Below, one piece after another: positions 11,301 to 21,163 of a stretch of DNA of 64,000 nt (its first letter is position 1; every line of letters begins with the position of its first letter). Origin of the DNA: Pisolithus tinctorius (taxonomy: Eukaryota > Basidiomycota > Agaricomycetes > Boletales > Pisolithaceae). Made by a program: the position numbers and the translations under genes. The notes below the pieces were generated by a model that saw only the letters and a program-made list of their open reading frames with translations, was not told where the DNA came from and made no database searches. The stretch covers positions 5,394,001 through 5,458,000 of the forward strand of contig JANFAH010000001.1 of the NCBI GenBank assembly GCA_024663395.1, written 5' to 3'.

Positions 11301-14300
11301 CTGGACTTCTAATGAAGTTGCACAGCACACTGCCAGCAATGACTATTACGTGTCTATCCAAGGCCGTGTCTACGATGTCTCGAACTTCGTACGAGGAGAT
11401 CACAGCGATGTCACGGGAGAACCGAGCAATAGTGCATCCGTGATTGATGGCCTCGCGGGGACGGACATGACGTACTATTTTCCACCTCCCCTTCAACTGG
11501 CATGCACTGGGCTCGTCAGCAATCAGTATATGTATATCACGATACAGAACAGCTCGGAGATGCTCTACACCGAAGCTTCACATGCCTCTGGTGTCAACGC
11601 TCGATACAACCCATCGGCCCTGGACAACACGGATTGGTACACGGCCAATTTCTTGCCCACGATCAATCAGTATTACAAGGGAGCTTTGGTCTGGGAACCA
11701 AGTGAAATATTCTCGCAAGCCAACGATACGACCATTCAACGGTGGGCTACATTTATATTTTTGCACGCCTTGCCTCATTCATTTCGCAGAATCTGGGCCA
11801 TCTACGAGAGCAGCATCTACGACCTGACCGATTACGTGTACACGATGGATACAGTGAATGTCCACAACACGGCATACAGCTTTCTAGACTCAGATCTCGT
11901 GTCGACATTCACGCAGCAACCTGGCACGGATATCACCTCAGCTCTTAACAAAGTTTTGGCCTCGATGGATGCAACCAACCGGACGGCAAATATGGACTGC
12001 CTGCAAAATGCTTTCTACTGGGGAGAGGTAGACTTTCGGTATACCCCTCGGTGCCAGGTCCAGAATTACATGTTGTTAGTTTTCTCGAGCATTATCATGG
12101 CATCCATGCTGGTGAAGTGCACGTGTTTTTTATGTTTCATTTCTTACAATAAGCTGAGAGTTTTGACAGTCTTGGCTGCTCTTCAGCTGGGAACGAAGCG
12201 CTTCCCGGAACGTTTGGACAAATTTGTCTTGTGCCAAGTCCCGTGCTATACTGAGGGTGAAGATTCGCTGCGCCGTACCATTGATTCGCTCGCGGCCCTC
12301 GACTACGATGACAAACGTAAGCTTATCTTCGTCATATGCGATGGTAACATCATTGGGAGTGGCAACGAACGTCCCACGCCGGAGATTGTCCTTGAAATTC
12401 TTGGAGTTGACCCAATCAAGACCAACCCGGAGGCGCTCATGTTCAAGTCTATCGGTGAAGGTTCTCAGAAGCTCAATTATGGCAAAGTGTACTCAGGACT
12501 GTACGAGTTCGAAGGCCACGTGGTCCCGTAAGTTTTCACCAGTGCCTTAGTTTGCACTCGCTCACCTCGTTCTGTAAAGGTACTTGGTTGTGGTTAAAGT
12601 CGGGAAACCAAGTGAACGTTCGAAACCGGGAAATCGTGGAAAACGTGACAGTCAGATCCTGCTGTTTCAGTACCTTAACCGCGTTCATTTCGATGCGCCT
12701 ATGTCACCTCTGGAATTGGAGATCTACCACCACATGCGTGACATTATCGGCGTGGACCCGACGTTCTATGAATACATCTTTACAGTAGATGCTGATACAG
12801 TTCGTGTTTCGTCATTTTTATTTCCCGCGTCTTGCTGATTTGATACCTATCAGTCTGTCACTCCACAGTCCCTGAATAGACTGGTGGCAGCGTCCATCGC
12901 GGATGCGAATATCGTCGGTATATGTGGTGAGACGAAGCTCCAAAACGAGGAAGGTTCTTGGTGGACTATGATCCAGGTGAGAAGGACGACAGCATTCCTT
13001 ATCGGTTATTCACATTGCTTCAGGTTTATGAATATTACATTTCACATAACCTAGCAAAGGCATTTGAGAGTCTCTTTGGATCTGTATCGTGTCTGCCTGG
13101 ATGCTTCAGTCTTTACCGGATTCGCACCGCAGACAAGGGTCGACCCCTCATCATATCCAATCGGGTCATTGACGAGTACGCCGAAAGCCACGTTGACACC
13201 TTACACAAGAAGAATCTGTTTTCACTCGGTGAAGATCGGTTCCTGACCACTCTGCTCATGAAACACTTTCCATCGTACAAGACAAAGTTCCAGCCAGACG
13301 CCGTTGCCCGCACGACGGCGCCAGTCTCATGGAGGGTTCTGTTTTCGCAGCGTCGCCGGTGGATTAACTCGACCGTCCACAACCTTTGTGAACTTGCCAT
13401 TTTACCTGACTTGTGTGGAGTTTGTTGTTTCTCTATGAGGTTCTTCGTGTATCTTGATCTCATCGGTACTATTGTAAGTTCCATGACATTTCGGCGTGTG
13501 GTAGGGCTGACGCTCCCCAGATATTGCCGGCCACCGTGGTTTACGTGGGTAACCTGAAATTGTATTATTAGATCCACACTCATTTTTTCATATGATAGTT
13601 GATTTGGCTCATTGTTGAGGTAGCGACTGGATCGTCGGCGTTCCCATACATATCCATTGCCATGATTGCGGCGGTCTACGGTCTACAGGTACGATTTTTG
13701 TGCATTCTCCACTAGATATCACTAATCCAGCGAAAATTGTAGGCCCTCATTTTCATCATCAGACGAGAATTCATGTTGGTAGGTTGGATGGTGGTGTACC
13801 TCCTATCGTGAGTGAGCCGCTCGAACTGCACGCACGACTTAGCCTAGGGGATTCTTCAGGTACCCTATCTACAGTTTCTTCCTGCCCATCTACTCGTTCT
13901 GGAAAATGGATGAGTTTGGCTGGGGTAACACCCGCGTTGTCCTCGACGATGGCAGTAGCAAGAAAGTCCTCGCCACAGCCGGTGACATGAAGTTTAGCGA
14001 GTCCATGATTCCATACAAAAAGTTCAGTGGTAAGTATATTAATCAAATTGTCGATAGGTCCTACTGACCCAACGTTGCAGAGTACCAAGCAGAAGCGTGG
14101 GGCAGTGGTGGTTCCGAGAGCACTGCACCAACACCACCTTTACCCGCCCCACAACCCCGGAGGCCTGTTTCTCAAATGCGGACTGTTTACGAATACGAAC
14201 AGTCCGAACCAGGTGATTACTATCGCAATACCAACATTCTACCAAATGCGGCGCACATAAATGTTCGCAGCCAGTCTTCCCGCCCAGGTTCACGCGCCAT

Positions 14301-14782
14301 GTCAGAGTACAACAGGAACTCTGCGAACGCCTTATCGGCGGGTCCGTCACAGGAACGCATCTCGTTGTTGTCGATGAATGCGTTCGGTATGGCTCCACCA
14401 ACCGATCCACGTATGACGGCAATGTCGACCATGAACCGTCCCATGTCGCCCGCTGCTACTTTAGGCATCGTATCTCAACCTGGCTTCGGCATCACGCGTC
14501 CCATGTCCACGTTTTCCGTAGCTACGACAGGTTACGCTGGTCCAAGCAATAACCCAAACCCTTCTGAAGAAGAGCTATACCACGCTCTCAGAACGTATTT
14601 GAGCACGCAGGACTTGATGACAGTAACCAAGAAGTGCGTTGCGAACGCTGCAATCTCCGTTTGTCTGACAGTTCTTCAGGACCGCCAGGGACGCGATGGC
14701 TGCCCGGTATCCGAGGGCGGATTTAACGTCGCGCAAGGACTTTTTGAACCAAGCAATTGACAATATCCTTTCTCAAGTCTAA
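8377..14782 (+). CDS. chitin synthase with N-terminal myosin-like motor domain (class V/VI type)
   Basis: Membrane enzyme that polymerises UDP-GlcNAc into wall chitin; the motor-like head is thought to help tethering or delivery at growth sites. Exons: 8377-8744, 8802-11741, 11790-12527, 12580-12799, 12854-12976, 13024-13473, 13521-13544, 13599-13688, 13743-13807, 13860-14029, 14081-14633, 14680-14782, giving about 1947 residues. Order of domains: myosin-like head (about 1-700; P-loop GISGSGKTT, switch-I-like NPNASR); a first membrane segment near 900; a cytochrome-b5-like segment ([15 protein letters not shown]); a further membrane segment; the chitin synthase core with [19 protein letters not shown] and QRRRW; C-terminal membrane helices; and a DEK_C domain starting at [10 protein letters not shown]. 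The 48-nt intron 11742-11789 is in frame and stop-free; removing it gives the family-like IQRIWAIY. The 24-nt exon 7 uses the donor gtgggt. It ends 281 bp from the convergent USE1 gene. Confidence 0.95.
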
Positions 14783-15063
14783 ATTGCACTGTTGTAGTAG
14801 TTGGTTCAACTCCAGCATGTTGTTCGTAATTCAGGACTTTTTGCCTAAACCATTGTCTTCGCATTCTTCCGGACATTATCTAATTGTTGTGTTTTTATTG
14901 GGACTGGTCATGTTTTCTGCATTTTCGAACACGTTGCACACGTTACAGTAACCTGGACTTTGAGACAATCACCCTTTCGAAAGTTGGTCTTTTTGTGTTA
15001 CCTGTTGTACTTCCTTCGCATTCGGACTAAAGTAGCTACACCAACTGACAATTCGAGCATCCA

Positions 15064-16077
15064 TTAAGTGACACGGATAACGAACACCATTAAGATGAAG
15101 GCAATCACGACAATAATGATACTCATGATGACCAAACACGTAGTTCCACCGCTCTTACCACGGAAATCTCGAAGCCGAATCCTTTCCTTCTTCAATAAAT
15201 CAAAATTACCTTCTATCTTCTCTTGCGTTGCGTCCACTACCACTTTATCCCTAGCTAGGGAATCAGAGAAGTGGGTTGCGTTTCTGCGCAGTTGCCTGGC
15301 CATAAGGGCGAGTTGTTCCGAAAGCTCTTCTTGCACTGCACGTGAATTCTGAAGAATCGCAGGTGTAGCAGTGATATTGGACGGAGACGGCAAGACTGCG
15401 GAAGGACGGAAGGATGCTACGTGCACATTCTCTGATGGAGGGATTGCAGTTATATCAGACGTTGCAGGTAGAAGGTTTTCCACCTCCACCGGAGGTAGAT
15501 GATGATGGTCAGGAATGGTCTCAACAAATGGGCTCTCCGTCTTGACTGGTTCTGTGATAGAAAACTTCGGTTCTGGAGGTGGAATTGAAGGAAGAATGGG
15601 ATGAGGTCGTTGAAGAGGTGGGACAAGTTGCTGTTTGGAGACGTCAAAGAAACTCCTACTAGACCCCACGAAGGAAATATCTACAAACCTTTTCAATCCC
15701 TAGCATATAAGTCTCGAGGCGTTGGAGGGTATTCTTGATGTGCTCATAATATTGTTCCGACACTCTGCATTAGAACCGTCAATGCCGTTCAAGCAAGCAA
15801 GGCGACACGTAGGAACGCACGGTGTGACGGCCGCGACATCCAATTCCACCTTTTTCAGTAGACCGCGAGCATGCCGTATTTGCTAAAGACGAGTTGTATG
15901 CTTGACTGAGCGGTGCCTATGCGTCCGACCCACCTGCAGCGTAACCCTGGCTTTGACCCAGGAATCCGGGTTAGTGGGACCGTCCTCACTCCAGTCATCT
16001 TGTACGATGCGTTCCAGTCGCTTTACAAGCCTCGGGAGGTTAACTCGGTCGTGAAGTGTCTGCTCAGCAGTTCGCAT
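15064..16077 (-). CDS. USE1: USE1-type SNARE of Golgi-to-ER retrograde transport
   Basis: Tail-anchored ER SNARE that acts with the Dsl1 tether and other ER SNAREs in fusion of COPI vesicles. Exons in transcript order: 16077-15934, 15882-15821, 15764-15689, 15630-15064, giving 282 residues. The N-terminal part has the family pattern RVNLPRLVKRLERI and QIRHARGLLKKVEL. The middle is Pro-rich and variable. The C-terminal SNARE helix runs from AVQEELSEQLALMARQL through the DKVVVDATQ segment, followed by a single membrane anchor (IMSIIIVVIAFILMVFVI) and a four-residue tail. Introns are 51-58 nt. The start at 16077 is the first Met in frame before the conserved helix. It is divergent from the API5-like gene, with 196 bp between the two starts. 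Identification rests on the C-terminal SNARE plus anchor and the spliced N-terminal helix; confidence is good. Confidence 0.85.
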
Positions 16078-16273
16078 CCTCGAAGCGGGGTGCAGAAAGC
16101 AGAAAGGGGTCAGTGCGTCAGCGGCAACGTTCAACGTGTTTCTAGTGTGATGCGTGGGAACTACTTTCCTAATTCGACTAATCTCATTTCTTGCAGCTAC
16201 GCTGGGCAAAAACAGTTGGGCAGCTCCGTACTACACGCCAGGCTAATCCAACCGTTTTGTGCTGTAGAAAGCC
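16078..16273. promoter_or_regulatory. divergent promoter between USE1 and the API5-like gene
   Basis: Only 196 bp separates the two start codons, so both promoters and 5' UTRs must sit here. I see no clear TATA box. The sequence ends in a pyrimidine-rich tract close to the API5-like start. Confidence 0.5.
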
Positions 16274-18438
16274 ATGGCGGATTCTGACGACACCCTAAAG
16301 CGAATCAAGGCTAAGGTTGAACGTGCAGCAGAAGATGCTGGTAGTACACCTTTGGTAAGGCAACACTCTGCCGACCACACCCATGAGCAGTTGATGCAAC
16401 TTCTACAGCGAAGAGGGGCATTCCAAGAGCTCATACGACTTGTGCATTCGCCTCAAACTTCTCTTCAATCTAAATCATATGCAGCGGGACAAATACCGCG
16501 TTTCTTTAACGACTTCCCTGACCTAGAGGAAGAAGCCATCAATGCCGTATACGACCTCTGCGAAGATCAATATTCGCAGGTGCGGGGCAGCAGGCATTCA
16601 GTCTCTGTTCCTACTGCTGACACTCTCCCCTGTCTAGGTTCGAATAGACGGGTACCACACAGTTACGCAAGTATCATACCTGCAACACAAATGGGTCAAA
16701 AGAAATGCTGACGTACTGGTCCAACTTCTCCAAAGCGGTAACTTCAGTAATTTTGGTCCTAAAAAACCTAATGATAAATTGTACATAGACGAACCTGAGG
16801 AAGTAGCGGTGGTCAAGGCTGCTCTTTTGAAGCACTTGGATATGGACCCTCCAGCGGTGTTAGGTGTCATGTGCGATCAAGTCGTGCCCCTAGAAGAAGA
16901 TCTCGATGAGTCTGAGCGACAAACGAGGGAGCGGCTGCGCTCCCTTGTTATAGGGTTCTTAGCCACGGAGGCACTAGGCGTGATTGTCGCAAAGTATACT
17001 GACCCACCTGGTTCTGAAGCTGAGCAAATGTTGGTCACTCAATTGACGCTGGTGAGTCTCGCTAGTTTATTGTCGTGATTAGTACTTTTGTAACCTTTCA
17101 TAGTCAATTGCATGGCTTGAAATTCAGGAAGTCGAGCTCATAGTAAGGGACATACTTTTGTCCCTTCCGTGCTACCGCGTGTATCCCTCAAGAGGCGACA
17201 GTATACTCCAGGCCCTTCTTGACAGGGCTAAGGTACTACTCCAACTGCGAGCTAGTAACTATGAGCCCCTGAGTTCCACGCGCTCTTTTTTGGCATTGGC
17301 TCAATTTGTCGCCATTGACAGACATGCGGCGTCTCCCGCCATACTATTACAATTTTACCTCAGCTTCTTGACGGGAAGGATGGTTCTGCAAAAGTTTTCT
17401 CCTCAAACACGCGTGGACATAGTATCCTGGATATCCGAAGCCTTATTAGCATGCGAGGCCGAGATGACTAAACTGCAGCCAATTTCAAATCGGGAGCAAC
17501 TGCGACGGCTTCTGAACCAAACGGTTGACGCCAGCTCAGTTCTACTGGAGGTTTGTCGTTGTTACCTGGCCAACAGTCCTCACGCACCAAAGCAAATGCA
17601 GATTTTGTTCGACTCCAAGGTCTACAACCCCGTGTCCTGGCGAACCGTGCAGGCCTTGTTACAGGCTGTCAGCGCTGTAGGTGACGCTTATGTCTGCGGT
17701 TGAGACGAAGTAACTCTTCTCAGCGCAAAAAACGCGACAACTGGGCCGTGCCTTCACATTTAATCAGTGTCATGCGCAAGTTTCAGGAGTTATTGGTTCA
17801 AGGAACTCACAAAAATACCTTGGACGTGCAAAACTTAATCAGGGTTCGCAGTGGGCCATTTTTCCCTATTCCATTGACAGCCAACCACTCTTTCTTCATT
17901 TAAGCAGTTGCTTACGGACAATCAGCCGATCTCTCTGGACGATTCAGTGCAGACGCCCCAGACGATGAGCAATAAACTTCCAGAACGACCGTCTCATCTA
18001 CTGGAGCCTTCGGCAGCCAATTTACCACGCAAGAAATATAACGCGACACATGCAAATCATCAATCGCTTGTCAAAGACGGTATGAACAGAGATGCACGTG
18101 ATGCCACTTCCAATTCCAAGATATCTCCAAAACGAAGTAATAGTTCTGCAGAAGACATGCCGGAACCGAAACGAGCAAAGATTGGTCTAAAAGGACGACC
18201 AACCCCGTCATTGCTCAGTCGTCTTGCAGGTGCCGAATCGACAGGAGCATCTATGTCTGAACATACGAGACGACGACGACGCGGAAGGCGAGAGTCTCGA
18301 GAGACGTCACCGGAACTGGAAAAACATCCTACGGCTGGGTATAGCATTAAAGGCGCCGCTTCTGTCTATGGGAGCGGGGGAAGTACAGAAACTGTTCAGG
18401 CTGCGTCGCTTCTAGGGAGATTGGATAGGACTGGATAG
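16274..18438 (+). CDS. API5: API5 (apoptosis inhibitor 5 / AAC-11)-like helical-repeat protein
   Basis: Probable nuclear scaffold of the API5 family, whose animal members are implicated in mRNA export and suppression of cell death; the fungal role is not established. Exons: 16274-16579, 16638-16737, 16789-17051, 17128-17676, 17724-17843, 17908-18438, giving 622 residues. The N-terminal helical repeats show family features such as IPRFFNDFPDLEEEAI, YDLCEDQYSQVRI, KRNADVLVQLLQS and LLKHLDMDP. The C-terminal 175 residues are basic, with likely nuclear-localisation patches (EPKRAKIGLKGR, HTRRRRRGRRE). The 51-nt intron 16738-16788 is stop-free and in frame. Splicing it out joins LLQS directly to DEPEEVAVVK, as family members read. 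The donor at 17677 (gtaggt) was chosen over gtgacg four bases later because it keeps the frame. Confidence 0.85.
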
Positions 18439-18592
18439 GGCAAGAAAAATATTTTATGATATTGGCAGGCTATATAGACTTACTGTTGTATACCGTTGTC
18501 TGGAGCTTATGGTGCATAATAAGGGACTCCAAGACTGCCCAGAGTGATAGAGTCCCCGCTCGCGAAACCTGTGGCGGCTGTCTTATCACTGG

Positions 18593-18891
18593 TGTTGCTG
18601 TCGAACTGAACTCAGTTCGAGCCGGACCGAGGCGACTTGCTGAAGCGGCAACTCCGGCCCACTTCGATACCTCCGAACTGGGACGAACTGCACTCCGTTC
18701 GCCTCGCGAGGTCTGTCCGGAGTGTGTGACAGCCTACTCCAAGTTAGTATATGTCTCCTGTGTACAGATAAAGAAATATGCATTCATAAGACGAAAATTT
18801 CGGGTGTTTGCCATTCCCAACAACACCTCGTCCCTATCGAAGTGGGTCGAACTAGTCACCTCAGTTCAGTTCAGTTCACCTCGCGGCAACA
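18593..18891. repeat. imperfect foldback / MITE-like inverted repeat, about 300 bp
   Basis: The left arm begins tgttgctgtcgaactgaact. The reverse complement of the right arm begins tgttgccgcgaggtgaactg. Both arms later share an exact 12-base inverted match, cccacttcgata at 18658-18669 against its complement at 18835-18846. The right end also carries a short agttc tandem. It contains no coding capacity. Arm length and imperfect pairing fit a non-autonomous foldback element, but no target-site duplication was established. Confidence 0.45.
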
Positions 18892-19289
18892 CTACAAGTC
18901 ATCACAACCGCTGTACTCTGGGTTTCGCTAGCGTGTCATGTCCACGACCGTAGTAGCTTGGTGACGGCTTCGCTTCTATGTGGCGTCCACTTCTCGGCTT
19001 TGCTAACATAGGGTATGAGGACAGGGGTTGACTCTTGAAGCCAAGATTGGCCCCAAGATCCCCCATAATTCCCTGTGGTCCGCGTGTGTATGTAGCAGTA
19101 AACGATGGTGGGGACCGAGGCCCGCGTGCACTCCCCCAGGCTCACATAGAGTTCCTGCATGCTGAAACACGAACCCTGCTTACTCCCGAGGATGTTCCAT
19201 ATATCGTGTTTAACTTGCTCAATGCCTAACGGATATTCATTTTTACGGACATGCATCTAGATATCAGTCAAGCATAGGACACAATCAAC

Positions 19290-19796
19290 ATGATCGCTCT
19301 TGAAACGGTTTCCCTTGCACGAGAAGTGACGACCATCCGACGTGCAATGACAACCGGAGAAGAGGTCCTCAGAAACGGGAAAAGTGTACGAAGCCGTGGT
19401 GGATCACAGGAAACGCGTGTGCCCGCAGGAGGAGACAACATTCCCGCAAAAGACGTGGCGACTACTATGATACGAGAAGAGGTCAGCGACAAAGGAAAGC
19501 CACCGACTAAACCAAACGGTATCGAGATTAACTGCACAGAGGTGCAGTTTCTCCTCGGACTGCTGGAGGCCTTCATACAAATAACTAGGGGAGGCAAGTG
19601 GTCATGGCGCATCTTGAAACCGAACGGAATAACGAGGGAAACAGAAGCGTGGGCAGCAGGCCAACTGGAGTGCCTAGATGAGATGAAAGGTTGTAGTTGG
19701 GAAGGTATTATTGTGGGTGGATGCTGTGCAGCTACCCCCAACTCCGTTGAGACAGTCTACGCGTTCTACTCATTAGCTAGAGCACAGATGAAATGA
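19290..19796 (+). CDS. possible small hypothetical protein, 168 codons
   Basis: An open frame with Met start and TGA stop in otherwise empty DNA. Composition is balanced, with no low-complexity runs, and the segment around residues 80-140 looks protein-like, but no motif or family is recognised. A minus-strand frame of 157 codons overlaps it, so coding direction is not certain. It could also be part of an RPS0 upstream region or decayed coding DNA. Confidence 0.2.
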   Translation: MIALETVSLAREVTTIRRAMTTGEEVLRNGKSVRSRGGSQETRVPAGGDNIPAKDVATTMIREEVSDKGKPPTKPNGIEINCTEVQFLLGLLEAFIQITRGGKWSWRILKPNGITRETEAWAAGQLECLDEMKGCSWEGIIVGGCCAATPNSVETVYAFYSLARAQMK

Positions 19797-20168
19797 ACGC
19801 GAGGTCTTCTGATACGAAGCCAAGGCCCAGGAATTGGTGAATGACGTCGAGCTGGGCACCAAGGTGATATAGCCCAACAGATCAGCGTAGACGCGCTGTG
19901 GCGTGAGAAATAAAGCGGCACATTCCGAGCGAGTGCCTACTCCTGATCCCAAGACACGTCGCGGGGACGACCCAGGCATCTGAAAAGCAAGTCCACGTCG
20001 CCGCCGTCGACGTACAACCCAATAACAACCTTACGGTATGTCTCGTCTGCGCGACATCTACTTCGTTCTTGATGATGCCGAGAGGTGAACGTAGTTGGGT
20101 GGATGCGTGCACATACATTTGGATGATATGTCTGCGACTCTGAGATTGATCCCTTTGCAGGTCCAGTC

Positions 20169-21163
20169 ATGTCGTCAAAACTACCGTCTATCCTGAGCGC
20201 TACTGACGAGGAGATACAACTCCTCCTCGCTGCCCAATGCCATCTCGGAATGAAAAACTGCGATAAGCAGATGGAGCCATACGTCTACAAAAGAAGAGTG
20301 GACGGTTCGTCTCGCTGGTTTCCTCTGCGTGGCTAGGTTTTCATTCATGCGCCTCGCGCGTACAGGCATTCACATCATCAATATCGGTAAGACTTGGGAG
20401 AAAGTCGTTTTGGCCGCCCGCATTATTGCTGCTGTTGAGAACCCCAATGACGTCTGCGCAATCTCCGCGCGCCCATACGGACATCGTGCTGTCCTGAAAT
20501 TCGCTGCCAACACTGGAGCACAGGCGATCGCAGGCCGCTTCACTCCAGGTTCCTTCACCAACTACATCACCCGCTCTTTCAAGGAGCCTCGTCTCATCAT
20601 CGTGACTGACCCTCGCGTTGACCACCAAGCTATCCGCGAAGCTTCCTATGTCAACATCCCCGTTATCGCACTCTGCGACACTGATGCACCCCTCAAATTC
20701 GTGGATGTCGCCATCCCGACAAACAACAAAACGCGTCATTCGATTGGTCTTATCTGGTGGTTGCTCGCCCGGGAAGTTCTTCGGCTGCGTGGAACTATCC
20801 CACGTACCTCTGATGGTTGGAACGTCATGGTAGACATGTTCTTCTACCGCGACCCCGAAGAGGTGGAGAAGCAACAGCAGGAAGAGGCTCAGGCTAAGCT
20901 CGCTGTCACTGATACGGAGCCACCTGCTACCTTCCCCGAGTGGGACGCCACGAATGCACCCCAAGCGGGCGCCATCGACCCTACTCTGGCACAGAATGCT
21001 AGTAAGTAATGACTATGCTTCTATTATCAAGAAATCAACTCAGGGGACAGTTTCAGGTGGCATTGACTGGGCTGCGGATACAGCACCTGGTCCGACAGAC
21101 TGGTCAGCAGAGCCTGCTACAGGCAATTGGGGTGCGGATGCCCCTACCAGCGGGTGGGATTAA
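20169..21163 (+). CDS. RPS0: 40S ribosomal protein S0 (uS2, laminin-receptor family)
   Basis: Small-subunit protein needed for 40S maturation and placed at the head-body junction. Exons: 20169-20304, 20366-21001, 21057-21163, giving 292 residues, the usual length. The N-terminal segment is followed by the conserved core ([63 protein letters not shown]). The C-terminal acidic tail has repeated Trp-containing units (DWAAD, DWSAE, NWGAD, GWD) typical of fungal S0. Introns are 61 and 55 nt. The start is fixed by the conserved beginning [17 protein letters not shown] probable 5'-UTR intron acceptor lies directly upstream. Confidence 0.97.

Larger units (their letters stand above)
18439..20168. other. 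intergenic stretch between API5-like and RPS0
   Basis: Holds the 3' UTR of the API5-like gene, an imperfect inverted repeat (18593-18891, listed separately), one open frame of uncertain status (19290-19796) and the RPS0 promoter. The last bases before the RPS0 start contain a pyrimidine tract ending in cctttgcag, a likely 5'-UTR intron acceptor, as is common in fungal ribosomal-protein genes. Confidence 0.5.

Noticed and set aside
20341..20964. 207-codon minus-strand frame
   Set aside because: Antisense shadow of the RPS0 core.
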